The position numbers were made by a program, and so were the translations under genes. A stretch of 64,000 nt of DNA from Chaetomium olivaceum (taxonomy: Eukaryota > Ascomycota > Sordariomycetes > Sordariales > Chaetomiaceae): assembly GCA_039881045.1 (NCBI GenBank), contig JAYWVB010000045.1:62001-126000 (forward strand), written 5' to 3'. The notes beneath the pieces were generated by a model. That model was not told the origin of the DNA and made no database searches. It saw only the letters and a program-made list of their open reading frames with translations. Positions 10,859 through 21,902 of the stretch are shown here, piece by piece (positions within the stretch are counted from its first letter, which is position 1; every line of letters begins with the position of its first letter).

Positions 10859-12241
10859 TTATTTCTTCTTGAAGAAATCGCTCATCTTCTTCATCCCTGA
10901 CGTGTTGACCTTCATCAGGTTCTTCACCCCCCGACTCATATTTGCCTTCTTCGCCTTCTCCTCGGCCTCTTGCCGCCTCCTCTTCTCGGCGCGCTCGTCC
11001 TGCTCCTCATCGGCCGCCCTCTTGCGGGAGAAGTCACTCGACCTCACCGCTGCAGCCTCCTGGCGGAGCTTCGCAAGACGTTCGAGATACTCATCCAGGG
11101 GCTTGAAGTCAACCAGCTCGCCCGCCTGGGCAAGATCCTTCTTGAGCAAAACCGCAATCGCCGGTGCAACATAGCTCGAGCAAATAAAGTTAAACGCCAC
11201 CCGTAGCCGCTGCAGCTTGACCACTTCTTCGGAAGCGACCATCGCACTTGCAACCGCATCCCCCTCATCCGCAATCGAAGTAGCCGCCGTGCTCGCCGTG
11301 GACACCTCCGACGCGGAACTCACGGTCGTCTCCACCGATGCCTGGGACTCAACACCCTCCTCTCCCGACCCAGCCCCCATCGGCGTTTCACTCCTACCCC
11401 CTTCTACATCCCCTTCCCCTTCCTTCTCCACCGCCGCACTCCCACTCCCCCGCGCAACCCTCACCCCCAACACAGGCGCCTCCAACTCCTTCCGCACAAA
11501 CCGCTCCTCCATACTCTCGGGCAACCGCCCACCCCCAGACCCTTCCCCTCCCACCACGGCGCGCGCCTTGGCGAGCAGCGCGCGCAGCAGCTTGGCCTCG
11601 CTGACGCGGAACATGCGCTCGTCGCCCGCCTGCACGCTGTCACAGACCGCGGCCAGCCGCGCTTCCACGAGCTTTCGTGTGGCTGGGCAGGTGGTGAGCA
11701 GCTCGGCGAGGTGCCGCGCGGGGTCGGGTGTGTTGTCGAGGTGGTCTTCGAGGGAGAGGAACATGCGTTTTTGTTGGTTGGGGGGTGGTGATTCTTCTTG
11801 TTCTGCGTCTGTGGAGGTGGTGGTATTGTAGAGGGCGGGGAGGAGGAGGAAGAGGGGGTCGTAAGGTGTGGCGAGGTGGAGGGCGGGGGATTGGGTGATT
11901 TGTGTGGTTTGGTTGCTGTCATTGTCCTCCTGGTTGGGCGTGGTGGATTGTATGAGCCAGCTTCGGGGTGTGGATTTGGGCGGGGCGACTGTGGTGAACT
12001 CGAAGAAGCCTGCTTCGGGACAGACCAGGAAGCGCGTTGGTTTGCTGTAGCGCGGATGTTGGAGAGTGACAACGCGCGCGGAAGAGGAGGCCGTCTTGGG
12101 GAGGATGAAGAGCTTCGGGGGATTGTTGGACTCGGTTGACAAGTTGTAAACCGAACTCAATGTTTTCGCAGTTGATGTTGCACCCTTCTTGTCGTCTTTC
12201 GACGCCGCGGTTGCCGCGCCTCTAGCGCGAGTTCTAGCCAT
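10859..12241 (-). CDS. RNH202: Ribonuclease H2 subunit B (Rnh202/Ydr279 family)
   Basis: A single uninterrupted exon of 460 aa begins at the ATG for MARTRARG; the open frame continues upstream, but that part looks non-coding. The triple-barrel part contains LFILPKTASSS, TLQHPRYSKPTRFLV and GFFEFTTVAPPKSTPRSWL. The helical part has YDPLFLLLPALY and MFLSLEDHLD, the hallmarks of RNase H2 B. This non-catalytic subunit of the trimeric RNase H2 supports removal of ribonucleotides and RNA:DNA hybrids from DNA in the nucleus. The extreme C-terminus, MKKMSDFFKKK, resembles a PCNA-interacting (PIP) box with the leading Gln replaced. A low-complexity acidic/Ser linker (about residues 225-320) separates the domains. 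The gene is divergent from MCM10. Confidence 0.9.
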   Translation of the reverse strand: MARTRARGAATAASKDDKKGATSTAKTLSSVYNLSTESNNPPKLFILPKTASSSARVVTLQHPRYSKPTRFLVCPEAGFFEFTTVAPPKSTPRSWLIQSTTPNQEDNDSNQTTQITQSPALHLATPYDPLFLLLPALYNTTTSTDAEQEESPPPNQQKRMFLSLEDHLDNTPDPARHLAELLTTCPATRKLVEARLAAVCDSVQAGDERMFRVSEAKLLRALLAKARAVVGGEGSGGGRLPESMEERFVRKELEAPVLGVRVARGSGSAAVEKEGEGDVEGGRSETPMGAGSGEEGVESQASVETTVSSASEVSTASTAATSIADEGDAVASAMVASEEVVKLQRLRVAFNFICSSYVAPAIAVLLKKDLAQAGELVDFKPLDEYLERLAKLRQEAAAVRSSDFSRKRAADEEQDERAEKRRRQEAEEKAKKANMSRGVKNLMKVNTSGMKKMSDFFKKK

Positions 12242-12871
12242 TATTCTGTCTATTATGGAGGGTTTGGCGATATGATGAATTCTCAAGACGCATTGGTCCC
12301 GTTGGAGTTGGGATGGGTCGTTCCCAGTGTTCAATCTCCCAGTTTCTTTTTGGCGCTGATGCGCTGCAGGGGCCGCTCGTTGCCAAGACCCCTGTACATG
12401 TAAGTGAGACGCGACTTGACGCGTCGTTAACGCGCTCCCCTTGCATTGCAGTTCCTTCCATGTCCGATCTTGAAGCGCGTTTGCCCAGCGCCACGAATTC
12501 CCTCCCACATCACCTTATCGAGAAGCATAGAGCTTATCGATCTAGACCGAGACGATCACCGACAACAGCAAACATCGAGAACAATCCCATCCGAAATATC
12601 GACGCACCACAACTTGCCCCATGCACCCTGTAGCCGCCCGATCATGGTCCTCTTGTCGCACATTAATTGGCTGAAATAGCAATACCCGAAGACTCGGTTT
12701 TCTGCGATCTTACTGTTTAAATCGGCGTTTACCAAACGCAAATAAACAAAGAGTACCGTTGCAGACCGAAGTCTCAGTTCTTTGATCATCGAAGTCGCAG
12801 CGAAGAATTTGAGTTTTGGATCTCTCTAGACGACTGAGGGGTATTGCTTGGGCTAGAGCCACTAGATCGTC
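12242..12871. promoter_or_regulatory. Divergent promoter between RNH202 and MCM10
   Basis: This 630-bp gap separates the two start codons of two DNA-replication/repair genes transcribed away from each other. It holds both promoters. ACGCG motifs, the core of the yeast MBF (MCB) element, occur around 12417-12433, where they cluster as gacgcg, acgcgtcg and aacgcgc. That would fit S-phase co-expression of the pair, but it is inference from short motifs. Confidence 0.45.
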
Positions 12872-15474
12872 ATGGCCGCCCAATGGCCGCCGCGATCGCC
12901 CCACGATGTTTTGCTAAGCACACCAGGCGGGCGAGAGAAACTACGGCGAATTGCAGAACGCACATCTCCTTCGCCCTCTCCATCGCGACTACGAACATCA
13001 CGGTCGGCCGCGGCGTTGGCTTCAAGAGCGGGGGCGGGGCGAGGGGGGGCCGACGATGACCCGTTCGAGGGCGACCGCATGGACCTGGACGAGGAAGAGG
13101 ACGAGGAAATGTTAGAGCTCAAACTCCAGGCAATTCAGGCCCGGTTGAAGCTCAAGAAGCTACAGGCAGCGAAGGCATTAAAAAGGACGACTTCAACACA
13201 AGCGCTGGGGGCTGGGGATGGCGGGGGTATGAGGGAGGTCCCGTTGCAATCAAAGCTTGCGGCGGTGCGGGACAGGCTGGATAAGCAGGCTTCACGAGAT
13301 GTCGTGCAGGTTCCGGCTTCGCCAGTCAAGAAGCAGTCTACCTCGGACTTGCAAACTTCGCCGCAAAGAGTGCTACTGGGGATCGACAAAGGACTAAGGG
13401 GTGCCGATGTGTCCCTCAAAAGAGCCCGAGCCGGGGAGTGGGGACTGACTCGCGGCTGGCCTTTCTACAGCGCGCCAAAACCCCGACAAATGGCGAACTG
13501 GGGAAAGAGCTAGCTCGGCCTTTGAGCTTCAACGAGCGACTCGCGTCGGCGCGGACGGATGAGACTGCTCGCCAAGAGAGGAGAGAAAGAGCGCAACAGG
13601 CGCGGAGTACCGCTTTCACCGTGGGGCAACAAGAGATGGAGGAGTATAAAACGAAAGCGCTCGATCTTCCCGACCTTCCTTCAAAACCACAAGAGTTCTC
13701 AAGAGAACAGATTCTCTCCTCTATCGGGAGGCCATCTGGAGGCCAATTACAGCGCAGCAACACAGTACCAACTGTCCGATCCGGGACTCCCTCAGATCCC
13801 TTCTCAACCACAGCCACCACAAACGAAGCATCAGAAGGAGCCATTGAACCTTACTCAGGGCTGCATCTTTCGAAGCGGATACTGCCGCATAACGTATTGG
13901 CCCGCGCTGTTTCGGGGAAAAAGTCATACCTTCTGAAAGACTTGCTTCGCCAAGTCAAGGCGCCAGATTGGTCCCTCCCAGACGACGAGATTGACATTGT
14001 CGTCTTCGCCATCGTCGCCAGCAAGTCTGAGCCACGAAGCCACCGCCCAGGACCTGGAAACGATGGTAAATCAGACCGTGGCAAGTACATGGTGCTCACA
14101 CTCGTCGACTTACAATACGAAGTCGAGCTGTTCCTCTTCAACTCGGGTTTCCAGCGCTTTTGGAAGTTAACCCCAGGCACTGTCGTGGCTATTTTGAACC
14201 CGGGAATCCTGCCTCCACCAGCAGGGCGTGAGGCAACAGGCAAATTTGGGCTTGTGATTAACTCGGACGAAGACACAATCCTCGAGATTGGCAACGCGCG
14301 CGATGCTGGCTACTGCAAGAGCATCAAAAAGGATGGTTCCTACTGCCAGCACTGGGTCAACGCACGCCGCACTGAGTACTGCGAGTTCCACACAAACGAG
14401 GCCGTCCGCAAAGCCCGCAGCTCGCGCATCGAGCTGAGCACAACCGCCGGTTTTGGCGGCGGCGACGGAGCGCGGGGGAGGAATAACTCCCGGCAAGGCT
14501 TCGCAAAATCCGAGGAGGAGCGCCAGCGTGGCCATTACGACCGAGCAACACAAAGCCAGTACTTTATCAGTACCGCATACCGTTCCACCGACCCAGACGA
14601 CGAGCGGATAAACGGCATTACCGACCGCAAAGAGCGCGAAGAAGGGATCAAGCGACGCTCGCCCTCAAAGAAAAAGAACGCGAAATGGCCCGCCGCCTCG
14701 GCGAAGTGGGAGGAGGCGCTGGCAAAGAATACATGTCCCGCACAGCTTCCCGCGCGGCCTCCCGCGCTGCAGCCAACACAACAGCAACCCGCTCAGCCCA
14801 CACCGGCTCGAGCTTCTCCTCCGCAACCTCCTCCTTCACCGCACCCGTCTCCTCCGCCACAACTTCCGCCACCTCCTTCGGCACCGACGCCTCGCCATCC
14901 ACCGCCCCCGAACCACCCCGCAGATGGGACGCACGCGCCCTGGGTCTAGTTGGCCGGCGCGGATCAGACCAGCCAAAGATCAGCCTCGGCCCGGCGCCCA
15001 CCACCAAGCGCAAGCGGCCCGAGTCATCAGGCTCGTCGACCGTCGGCGGCGGCAGCTTCTCCCAGGGGCCAGTAACGCCACCACCACCACCACCACCACC
15101 AACAGGAAAACGCCCCTCGGCTGGGGCTCGACGCTCCACCACAAGCTGGGCAGGATGAAGGAGGGCGAGCGGCTGGATGGGCGGAAGGCGCCGACCCTCG
15201 AGAGCAATAACAGCAACAGCAGCAATAACATCATCAACAACAACAATAACAACCCGCCGATTCTGAGCAGCTCGTTTAGCGGTGGCGGTGGTGCTGCGGC
15301 GCGGAGGGGGGATAAGTCGCCGGTGCGGAAAAAGACGCGGTTTGTGACCGAGAAGGGCATACGCGGCGAGGCCGCCGGGAGAGTCTGGGGGAACCGCTCT
15401 CGGCGGCGCTCAAGACGCGGCGGCAGGTCGTGTTGGATGATGATGATGAGGATGATTTGATTATTCTGAAGTGA
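12872..15474 (+). CDS. MCM10: Minichromosome maintenance protein Mcm10 (frame broken by four indels)
   Basis: An intronless gene of about 868 aa after correction. An N-terminal coiled-coil (EEEDEEMLELKLQAIQARL) is followed by ARPLSFNERLASAR, then the OB-fold (SKRILPHNVLARAVSGKKSY, GKYMVLTLVDLQYEVELFLF). The zinc finger has C-x(9)-C-x(11)-C-x(2)-H near residues 480-510 (CKSIKKDGSYC, then YCEFH). The tail has EMARRLGEVGGGAGKEYM, DQPKISLGP, SPVRKKTRFVTEKGIR and, at the very end, VVLDDDDEDDLIILK. Mcm10 is needed to activate the CMG helicase and recruit polymerase alpha. The conserved blocks lie in successive frames. Each change is cured by one extra base in a G/C run near 13425, 14644, 15113 and 15377, and the total then divides by three exactly. 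C-terminal low-complexity runs (Pro, Asn) are also present. Confidence 0.9.
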
Positions 15475-16174
15475 GCTCCCTTTTTTGGTTAGTAGGGTAA
15501 GGGTAAGGGTGGTGTATGTATGTACTCGGGGGCGGGTTGTATGGAAGGGCGCGCTTTTGGGTGGGATGGGTTACGGTCGGACTTGGGTTGGCTGGCGGTT
15601 TAGATGGCTGCGGGTCGGGAAGTATGCATGGCAGGCGTTGTGTGTGTTTGTATACAGCCTGGGTTCGGCTTGGATTTATCGTTATTTGCATAGAATTCGA
15701 CGCATGGATGCCTGAACGCTGCAGTCTACAATTTTTGGTACTATCAATACGTGCTTCTCTTGCAGCCGGCTTCCCCTTTCACCTCCTTTTTGAGCCTCAT
15801 CATGGCACAAGTTTATCTCCCAAGATCTGATCTAGGTTTCACTTGTAGTGTCGATTTTTATTAAACAAAGCTCGTAATAAAACGACGCCCTGTACCAGTA
15901 GACACAGCTTCGACCATGTGTGTGGAAAAGACAACCTGGGACAAATGGCTCAAACCACCAACGGCAACAGTATATATCTGATCAAGTATCCGATAAACCT
16001 CCAACCAACCCCTGGCACAAACTAACCATACATCCAAACCGGCGTACACGCTGCATTTCATGTCCAGTAACGCTACCGACATAACCATAGCCCAACCCGG
16101 CATAACCTAAGACATATCCATAGCCTTAACCCTGACGTAGACAGAAAGCCCAAAACCAACCCATACCCCATACA
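15475..16174. other. Intergenic region between convergent MCM10 and DNA2
   Basis: This 700-bp stretch separates the two stop codons, so it should contain two 3' untranslated regions and terminators. Near 15492 there are repeats of gggtaa that resemble, but do not match, the fungal telomere unit. No gene is seen. Confidence 0.55.
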
Positions 16175-19100
16175 TCAATACCCGCCATCCATCATATCAT
16201 TCAAAATATCCCGCAACACCGGCTTGCCCCTGAGCATAGCGCGCTCTCCAATCCTCGCCACCTTTTTCGGTTCCACCGTACGCCCCTTCTGACTCAGTGG
16301 CCTGTTCTCCTTCCCCTTGGCCGAACTACTCCCGCCAGAAGGAAACAACTTCTTCCTCGCACCATGCCCCTTAAATCCATCCCCCTCCCCATCACCAGCA
16401 TCAAGAACAGCACCACCAACCCCCCTCGCCGGCGTAATACCACCCACCGTAGCCTGCGTGGCACCCCCATCCTCCCTAAAGAGATGTGCATCCAGCGCCC
16501 CCGCATCCAGGTCATAAACCCATTCCCTCTCCTCCATCAGCCGCACAAAGCTGGCCAACATCTCGCCCCCCCCACACCCACCCAGCGTGGACCTGCTCCC
16601 GACAACAAGCAGCTTGGTCTTGGCACGCGTGAAAGCGACATTGATACGTCGCCAGTCCTTGAGCAGCTCGCCGATGGAACACGACTCATTGCTGCGCACC
16701 AGGCTCAGAATCACAACCGACTTGTCGCGGCCCTGGAAGCGGTCCGCCGTGTGCATCTCCACGTCCCGCGCGGCGCTGCCGGCCGACGAGGCGCGCAGGG
16801 TGTGTTTTAGTAGCGCCAGCTGCGAGCGGTAGTGTGTTACGACGCCGATCTCGGACGCCGGGACGCCAGTGGCGAGGAGGGCGTCCACGAGTTGCGCCAC
16901 GACGCGCGCTTCGCACGGGTTGACGGTCCGGTTGCCCTTGGCCTGCTCGCGGGAGTGGGGTAGGAGGGCGTCGGTGTTGACGAGGCGGACCCGGGAGGAC
17001 GGGTGGACGAGGTCGGCTAGCCAGCAGGCGCCGAGGCGCGACGCAGGACAGAATGTGGTTGGGCGGGGTTTGGAGGGGCTGCGGTGTTGTTGGGATTGGG
17101 ATTGCGAATGGGAGATGAAGGAGGCGGCGTCGAAGTGACGCGCGCGGAGAGCGTCCATGTTGGGGACGTGCAGTTCAGCGTGGCGGAGGGATTCGGTGCC
17201 GCATTTGAGCCGGCCGTTGTAGATGAGGGTGTTGGAGAGGGCATAATATCTTCAGACATGCGGTATTGGTGCTCAAGGTTGACAACAGATTGCGGTGGGT
17301 GTCGGATAGAAGCTTAAAAAGAGAAACATCGAGACCCCCTAGACGGGCTTCTTCGTTTTGCACGAGCGGAGGCAGCTGGTTGTGGTCGCCCACCAGGACG
17401 AACGTTCGTGCCATCCGAATTGGACCCAGGCAGATGGGGAGCGTGATCTGCGAAGCCTCATCTACGATGCAGTAGTCGAAGGTGCGCTCGTTGAAGACCG
17501 GATGGTTGATACTCAGGCAGGTTGTCGCCACGATTGGGGGTCGTGCCAGGCGCGTTGTATCTCCTCAAACGAGTTCTTCCGCTCACACCCAGTGTCGCGA
17601 AGCCCTGTACTTCCGGATGAACCTTGGCGGGGGCACCCAGCCGTAGGACCGGGATGTTGTCGTCTTTGAGCTTGAGCAGAATATTGTCGACGGCAGTGTG
17701 CGTGTACGACGTCAATAACAGCGTCTTGCCCTGCCCGATCAGAGCTCGAATGATATGGGCAATGGTCGTGGTCTTGCCCGTACCCGGCATTCCGAGAACC
17801 AGGGCGTAGTCCCTAGCGCTCATGACCTTTTCAACCGCCGCCTTCTGGTCCACATTCAAGCTGTCCTTGCCCGGGACGGTATATTGGGTCGGGGTTGTCT
17901 TGAACCTCGGCGGTACTAGGTCCACGACTAGCCGGCGAATCTCTGAGGACCCGAAGGGGCCGTCGACCATGACCTGGACGAGGTTGTTCCGCGCCGTGGC
18001 CATCCCGTTGCCGAATTCGTCCTTGTCAAGACGGTAACGAACCGGTGCTTCCTTTATTTTGCCCCGACTTTGCTCTGCCTTCGCGCCCTCAGGAGCTACT
18101 TCCATGATACTTGCGAACACCTGATTGTCCACATCGTTGAAACCCGGCTGCCGAATGCGCGCGTTGTGAAGCCTTCGATCAACAGCCACGCTGATCCGCT
18201 GCTTCTTGACGGCTGTCACGAAACCGAGCGCGAGCGCGAAGTGGCCCTGCTCGTCCGACACTACAATAGGTTCTCCGACAGAAAGCTGCGAGTCCAAGAA
18301 AGAGAAGCCGGGTGCCGAATTCTCCTTGATGAAAGTGTAAGAAAAGCGGTTAATCTTTGCCTGCTGCTTGTCTTCGGACGCAGAACCCTCTTCAATGATG
18401 ACATTGGCGAAACAGCGACCCAGCTTCTCACGCTCCGTGCTGACCATAGTCCAAAGTTCACGACGCATCTTCTGGCTTTCCTTTTCTTCCTTAGTAAGGA
18501 GGTCCTCCCATTTCAAGAAGAATTCCCGATGCGTTGGGGTCAAATGCTTGACCGCCTCGTCAAACTTCTCGTTTAACCCGCTTGTCTCGCCGTTTCCGCC
18601 GTCGGCGAGCTTGTGGTAGGTGAAGCAAGATGCTTGGGCATAGCACCTGGTGCACATGTTTTTATCTCTCTGCATGGGCGGCAGCTGAACGCTCCGCTCT
18701 CGAATATAACCGGCCAACTTGTTCCGCTTCATAATCATGTGCCGCAAGTCGTTCCGAATCGTGGAATCCGCAGCGTCTGCGAAGTTTCCATGTAGTACAG
18801 GACGCCATAGACAATCTCGATGTCGTATCGATCCGAAAGGAGAAGATTGTACAGCATAGTCTGAGCTTGGTGGTTTAATGTGGCGTTCTTTCCAGTCTTG
18901 ACCTCGAAGGGAACTGTCAGGGTCTGAGACTGTTTCCCGTCCCGCATCGTGACCTGCACAGTGGCATCGATATTGCCCTTCAGGCCGTACATGGGAGACC
19001 AGACGTGTTCCTCGACGTCAAGAAGCTTGCTGACACACATCTTGACTCGCTCGCTGTTCCTCCCTTGTATAACCGCACTGGCATTTGGGGTTGCAGCTAC

Positions 19101-21090
19101 GAAAGCTTGTGCCCAAGTCCGTAACTCAGGCATCTTGGAGAGTACGTGAGAATGTGCATCCTCCAAGGTAACTTTGATGACGTAGAGATCCTCGATGTGT
19201 TTTTGTAGCGTCTTGCTGATAACAGACCCTAGAAAGCCCAAGTCCCAGTTGTTTGCCATCAAAGCCTCTTGGAAAATTTCGTGGAGAATGGTGCCGTAGA
19301 CCAACGGGGGAGTCGACTCGCTGGTGGCTTTGACCCGTCTTGGAGAACAGCGCGGCGCGTGCAGGTGAATGAATCGGCCACGACGGTAGAGGAGACGAGC
19401 TGATCGGGGTGTAAGATGAGAGTGTTGTGATTGTTGTCAATGATACATCGGCCGGAAGCCTCGAAACTGCCGATTATATGGACGTAGGCTTCGGGGCTGG
19501 CTTCCGTCTCGCACCAGTCACCTCTGAGATGGATCGTCTTGACAGCCTTTGTTCTCTCAGCTTGTACAAGGAGTATCTGAGCCGAGTTAGCACCGCATAC
19601 TGAGAGAAACTAGGGCACTCTCACCTTCTCGGGGTATTCTCGTCCATGCTCATCCAAATAGAAGCTCTCGAGGACATTTGTAATCAAGTACCGCTGGATC
19701 GCCTTGGGTTTCTGACTAGGCTGTCTAATGCTTTAGCGTTTCGTCGTTATTTTTCTGCTGGCTACCCTGCGGTACGTACATTGGTCGAGAAGGGTTGAGC
19801 GGTTGCCTGTGTAGCTGCCAAATCGACGGCATCGAAGTCGGCATCGTCAAAATCATCACCGTATGCGTTATCGTCGACCCAAGCATTGGTCGGCTTATGT
19901 TGTTGGCCGTGAAAAGGGTGTTGAGACGCATGCTTTGCCTCTACTTCGGCTACCAACTCTTCGGCCCCGTCAAGAAAGTCATCATCAAAATCACCAAAAT
20001 CGTCGTCGGCCACCTTGGGCGGGGTGGGGGCGGGGGTTGATGGCTTAGTTCTTCTGAGGACACGACCATAGTAGAGTCATCTTCCTGCACCAGAATGCTC
20101 GCATCAAGCCCCAGTAGCGTTTCATCGTCAAAATCATCATCCCCGTAGTCAGAAGAGGCCTTGTCCCCGAAGGAGATACCAGCATCGGATTCTGCTGTCC
20201 TCACCCCTGTCGACTTCTTGGCTAAAGGGGAGCTTCCGTGCTGGCGCCGTGCAGGTGACTGTCTGATGGGACGCTGGGCAGTCGGGGATTCCCTCAAAGG
20301 CGACCGCTTTTGTGGTGAAGGGGACTTCGGCTGGGTCGACTTCGACTTGATCTCTCCATTGACGTTTCTAATAGAGCCGACACCATGGATGACTTTGAGT
20401 CCGGCTGGGTTTTTGAGGCCGTAGCATCTCCTAGATCCGATTCAACGCGCTCAACTTTTCGTCGCTTAGGCCAGTGAGCACCACAACTGATTGCCTTTCT
20501 CAAAGGCCTCTCGCTGCCCAGTGCGCCGCCATTCTTGGGACGAGGGGAGGATGAGACCATGAGTTGAGCAAGGAGCGGGTTTGTCAAGCCTGACGGGCTA
20601 GTATTTGTTCCCGGAACGGAGAAACGATCCCATAATTCCATTGCCGGGTCCGCACGGGGCGTCTTGAGGATCTGGGCCAGCTTTTTGGCGCCGACGGCAG
20701 GCGTGGCGTGCTTGGAAGCTGGGGATGACATAGGCGACGAGCTTCTTGCGCGCTTCCGGCCCTTGCGCGGTATCAGCGGGGACATGGCCACGGGACGGCC
20801 AACATCTTGGTCATTGCGCCATAGGATGCGCTCGCCGGGGAAAGGTTCTCGTCGTCTTTTGGCGCTTCGGGCTTGCTGAGGAGGTCCTGCCACGCAGTGC
20901 GACCAGCCGGCGTCACAGCGTTGATGACTCTCTCTGGCCCGGGGGGGGGGTATGCTTCGTTGTTACGGGTTCCGGGTCTGCATCGGGCAGCGTCTCGAAC
21001 TGGAAGGCCTGCAGCTTCGACTTCGTTTTCGTCGAGACGGGGAAGGGAGGCGGAGGACGTGCCGCGGGGTTGCTCTTGGATCTCTGCCAT
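16175..21090 (-). CDS. DNA2: DNA replication helicase/nuclease Dna2 (frame broken by nine indels)
   Basis: About 1605 aa after correction. Two introns are clear: 19779-19721 and 19624-19577 (48 bp, CTAAC). The disordered N-terminus has PGERILWRND and IHGVGSIRN. The RecB-type nuclease has the Fe-S cysteines in DSFTC (about residue 544) and MCTRCYAQASC (about 781), with catalytic PFEVKTGK (about 696). The SF1 helicase has Walker A GMPGTGKTTT (about 1066), CIVDEASQITLPICLGP, VLVGDHNQLPPL, EHQYRMSEDIM and INVAFTRAKTKLLVVG (about 1450). Dna2 cuts long 5' flaps in Okazaki-fragment processing and resects double-strand breaks. The frame changes nine times (near 20847, 20393, 20020, 19334, 18762, 17579, 17538, 17294 and 17243). 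Each is cured by adding one base, and the corrected length then divides by three. Confidence 0.93.
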
Positions 21091-21902
21091 TGTGGACGCT
21101 GTTGATGTCAACATTAGCATCTATCAAGAGCCAATTCTATGGCTGAAATACGGCTTCTCTGACCTTGGGACCTCTGTTCTGCTCAGAAAAAGACTTTGTA
21201 AGAGTCATTCTTCGTTTGGATTGCGCCCAGCGCTACAAAATGGTACATCTATGTACAATGTACAAACGCGTCTGGATTTTGACGATGATGGCATCCGGTC
21301 ACAACAATCTAAGGCGATTGAAATACAGGACGGTGTTGATGTTCGAAAAGTGACATTCGACTGCCCCTGCATTGAAAGTGGTCAATGGACAGAGCTGGGC
21401 AGGTGGGAACCAGTGGGCCATGGGGGGGTTGCCTGGTTCATTAAACAATTGACAAGGGCCCCTCAGCGCGGAAGACGCGTAGCGCGTTCCTCAGAGTGGG
21501 AGTGACGACAAGCAGGAACGCGACTGGTTGCGCCCCACCACCGGAACTGGCAACTCGTTGTGATAAGATAAGGACCGGGTCGGGTGGTCGGCTAACAGGG
21601 GTGCCGCAAGCTCCGGCACCTTGGTAGCTGCCCTGAGGCTGCATCACCACTTGCTCCACAATAACTACTGCATTGAAGCCCCGAACATCGAGAACTTAGA
21701 GGTCCGGAATTCCACTCCTAACGTTCAAGCACCACCGGAAATTCGAATTCGTAGAAATGCGCTATTACCGGGAGAACTAGCGGTACCCTGCGAAAAGACC
21801 ATCGGGTGGCATCCACAGCAAGGCGCATATACGAGGGCAATTAGCGGGGTCGGGTTCGAACTCGACAAATAACTAGATTGGATCCATCTACCTAACAACG
21901 CC
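21091..21902. promoter_or_regulatory. Divergent promoter region, DNA2 and TRAPPC11-like genes
   Basis: About 0.8 kb between two start codons facing away from each other. No coding region is seen; the open frames on both strands lack conserved motifs. Confidence 0.5.

Noticed and set aside
15492..15520. gggtaagggtaaggg run that resembles telomere repeat
   Set aside because: The unit does not match TTAGGG, it is only two to three copies long and it lies between two housekeeping genes, so it is not a chromosome end.
21846..21872. ggttcgaactc, similar to a tRNA B box
   Set aside because: No matching A box, anticodon stem or acceptor stem around it, and it does not complete the B-box consensus.
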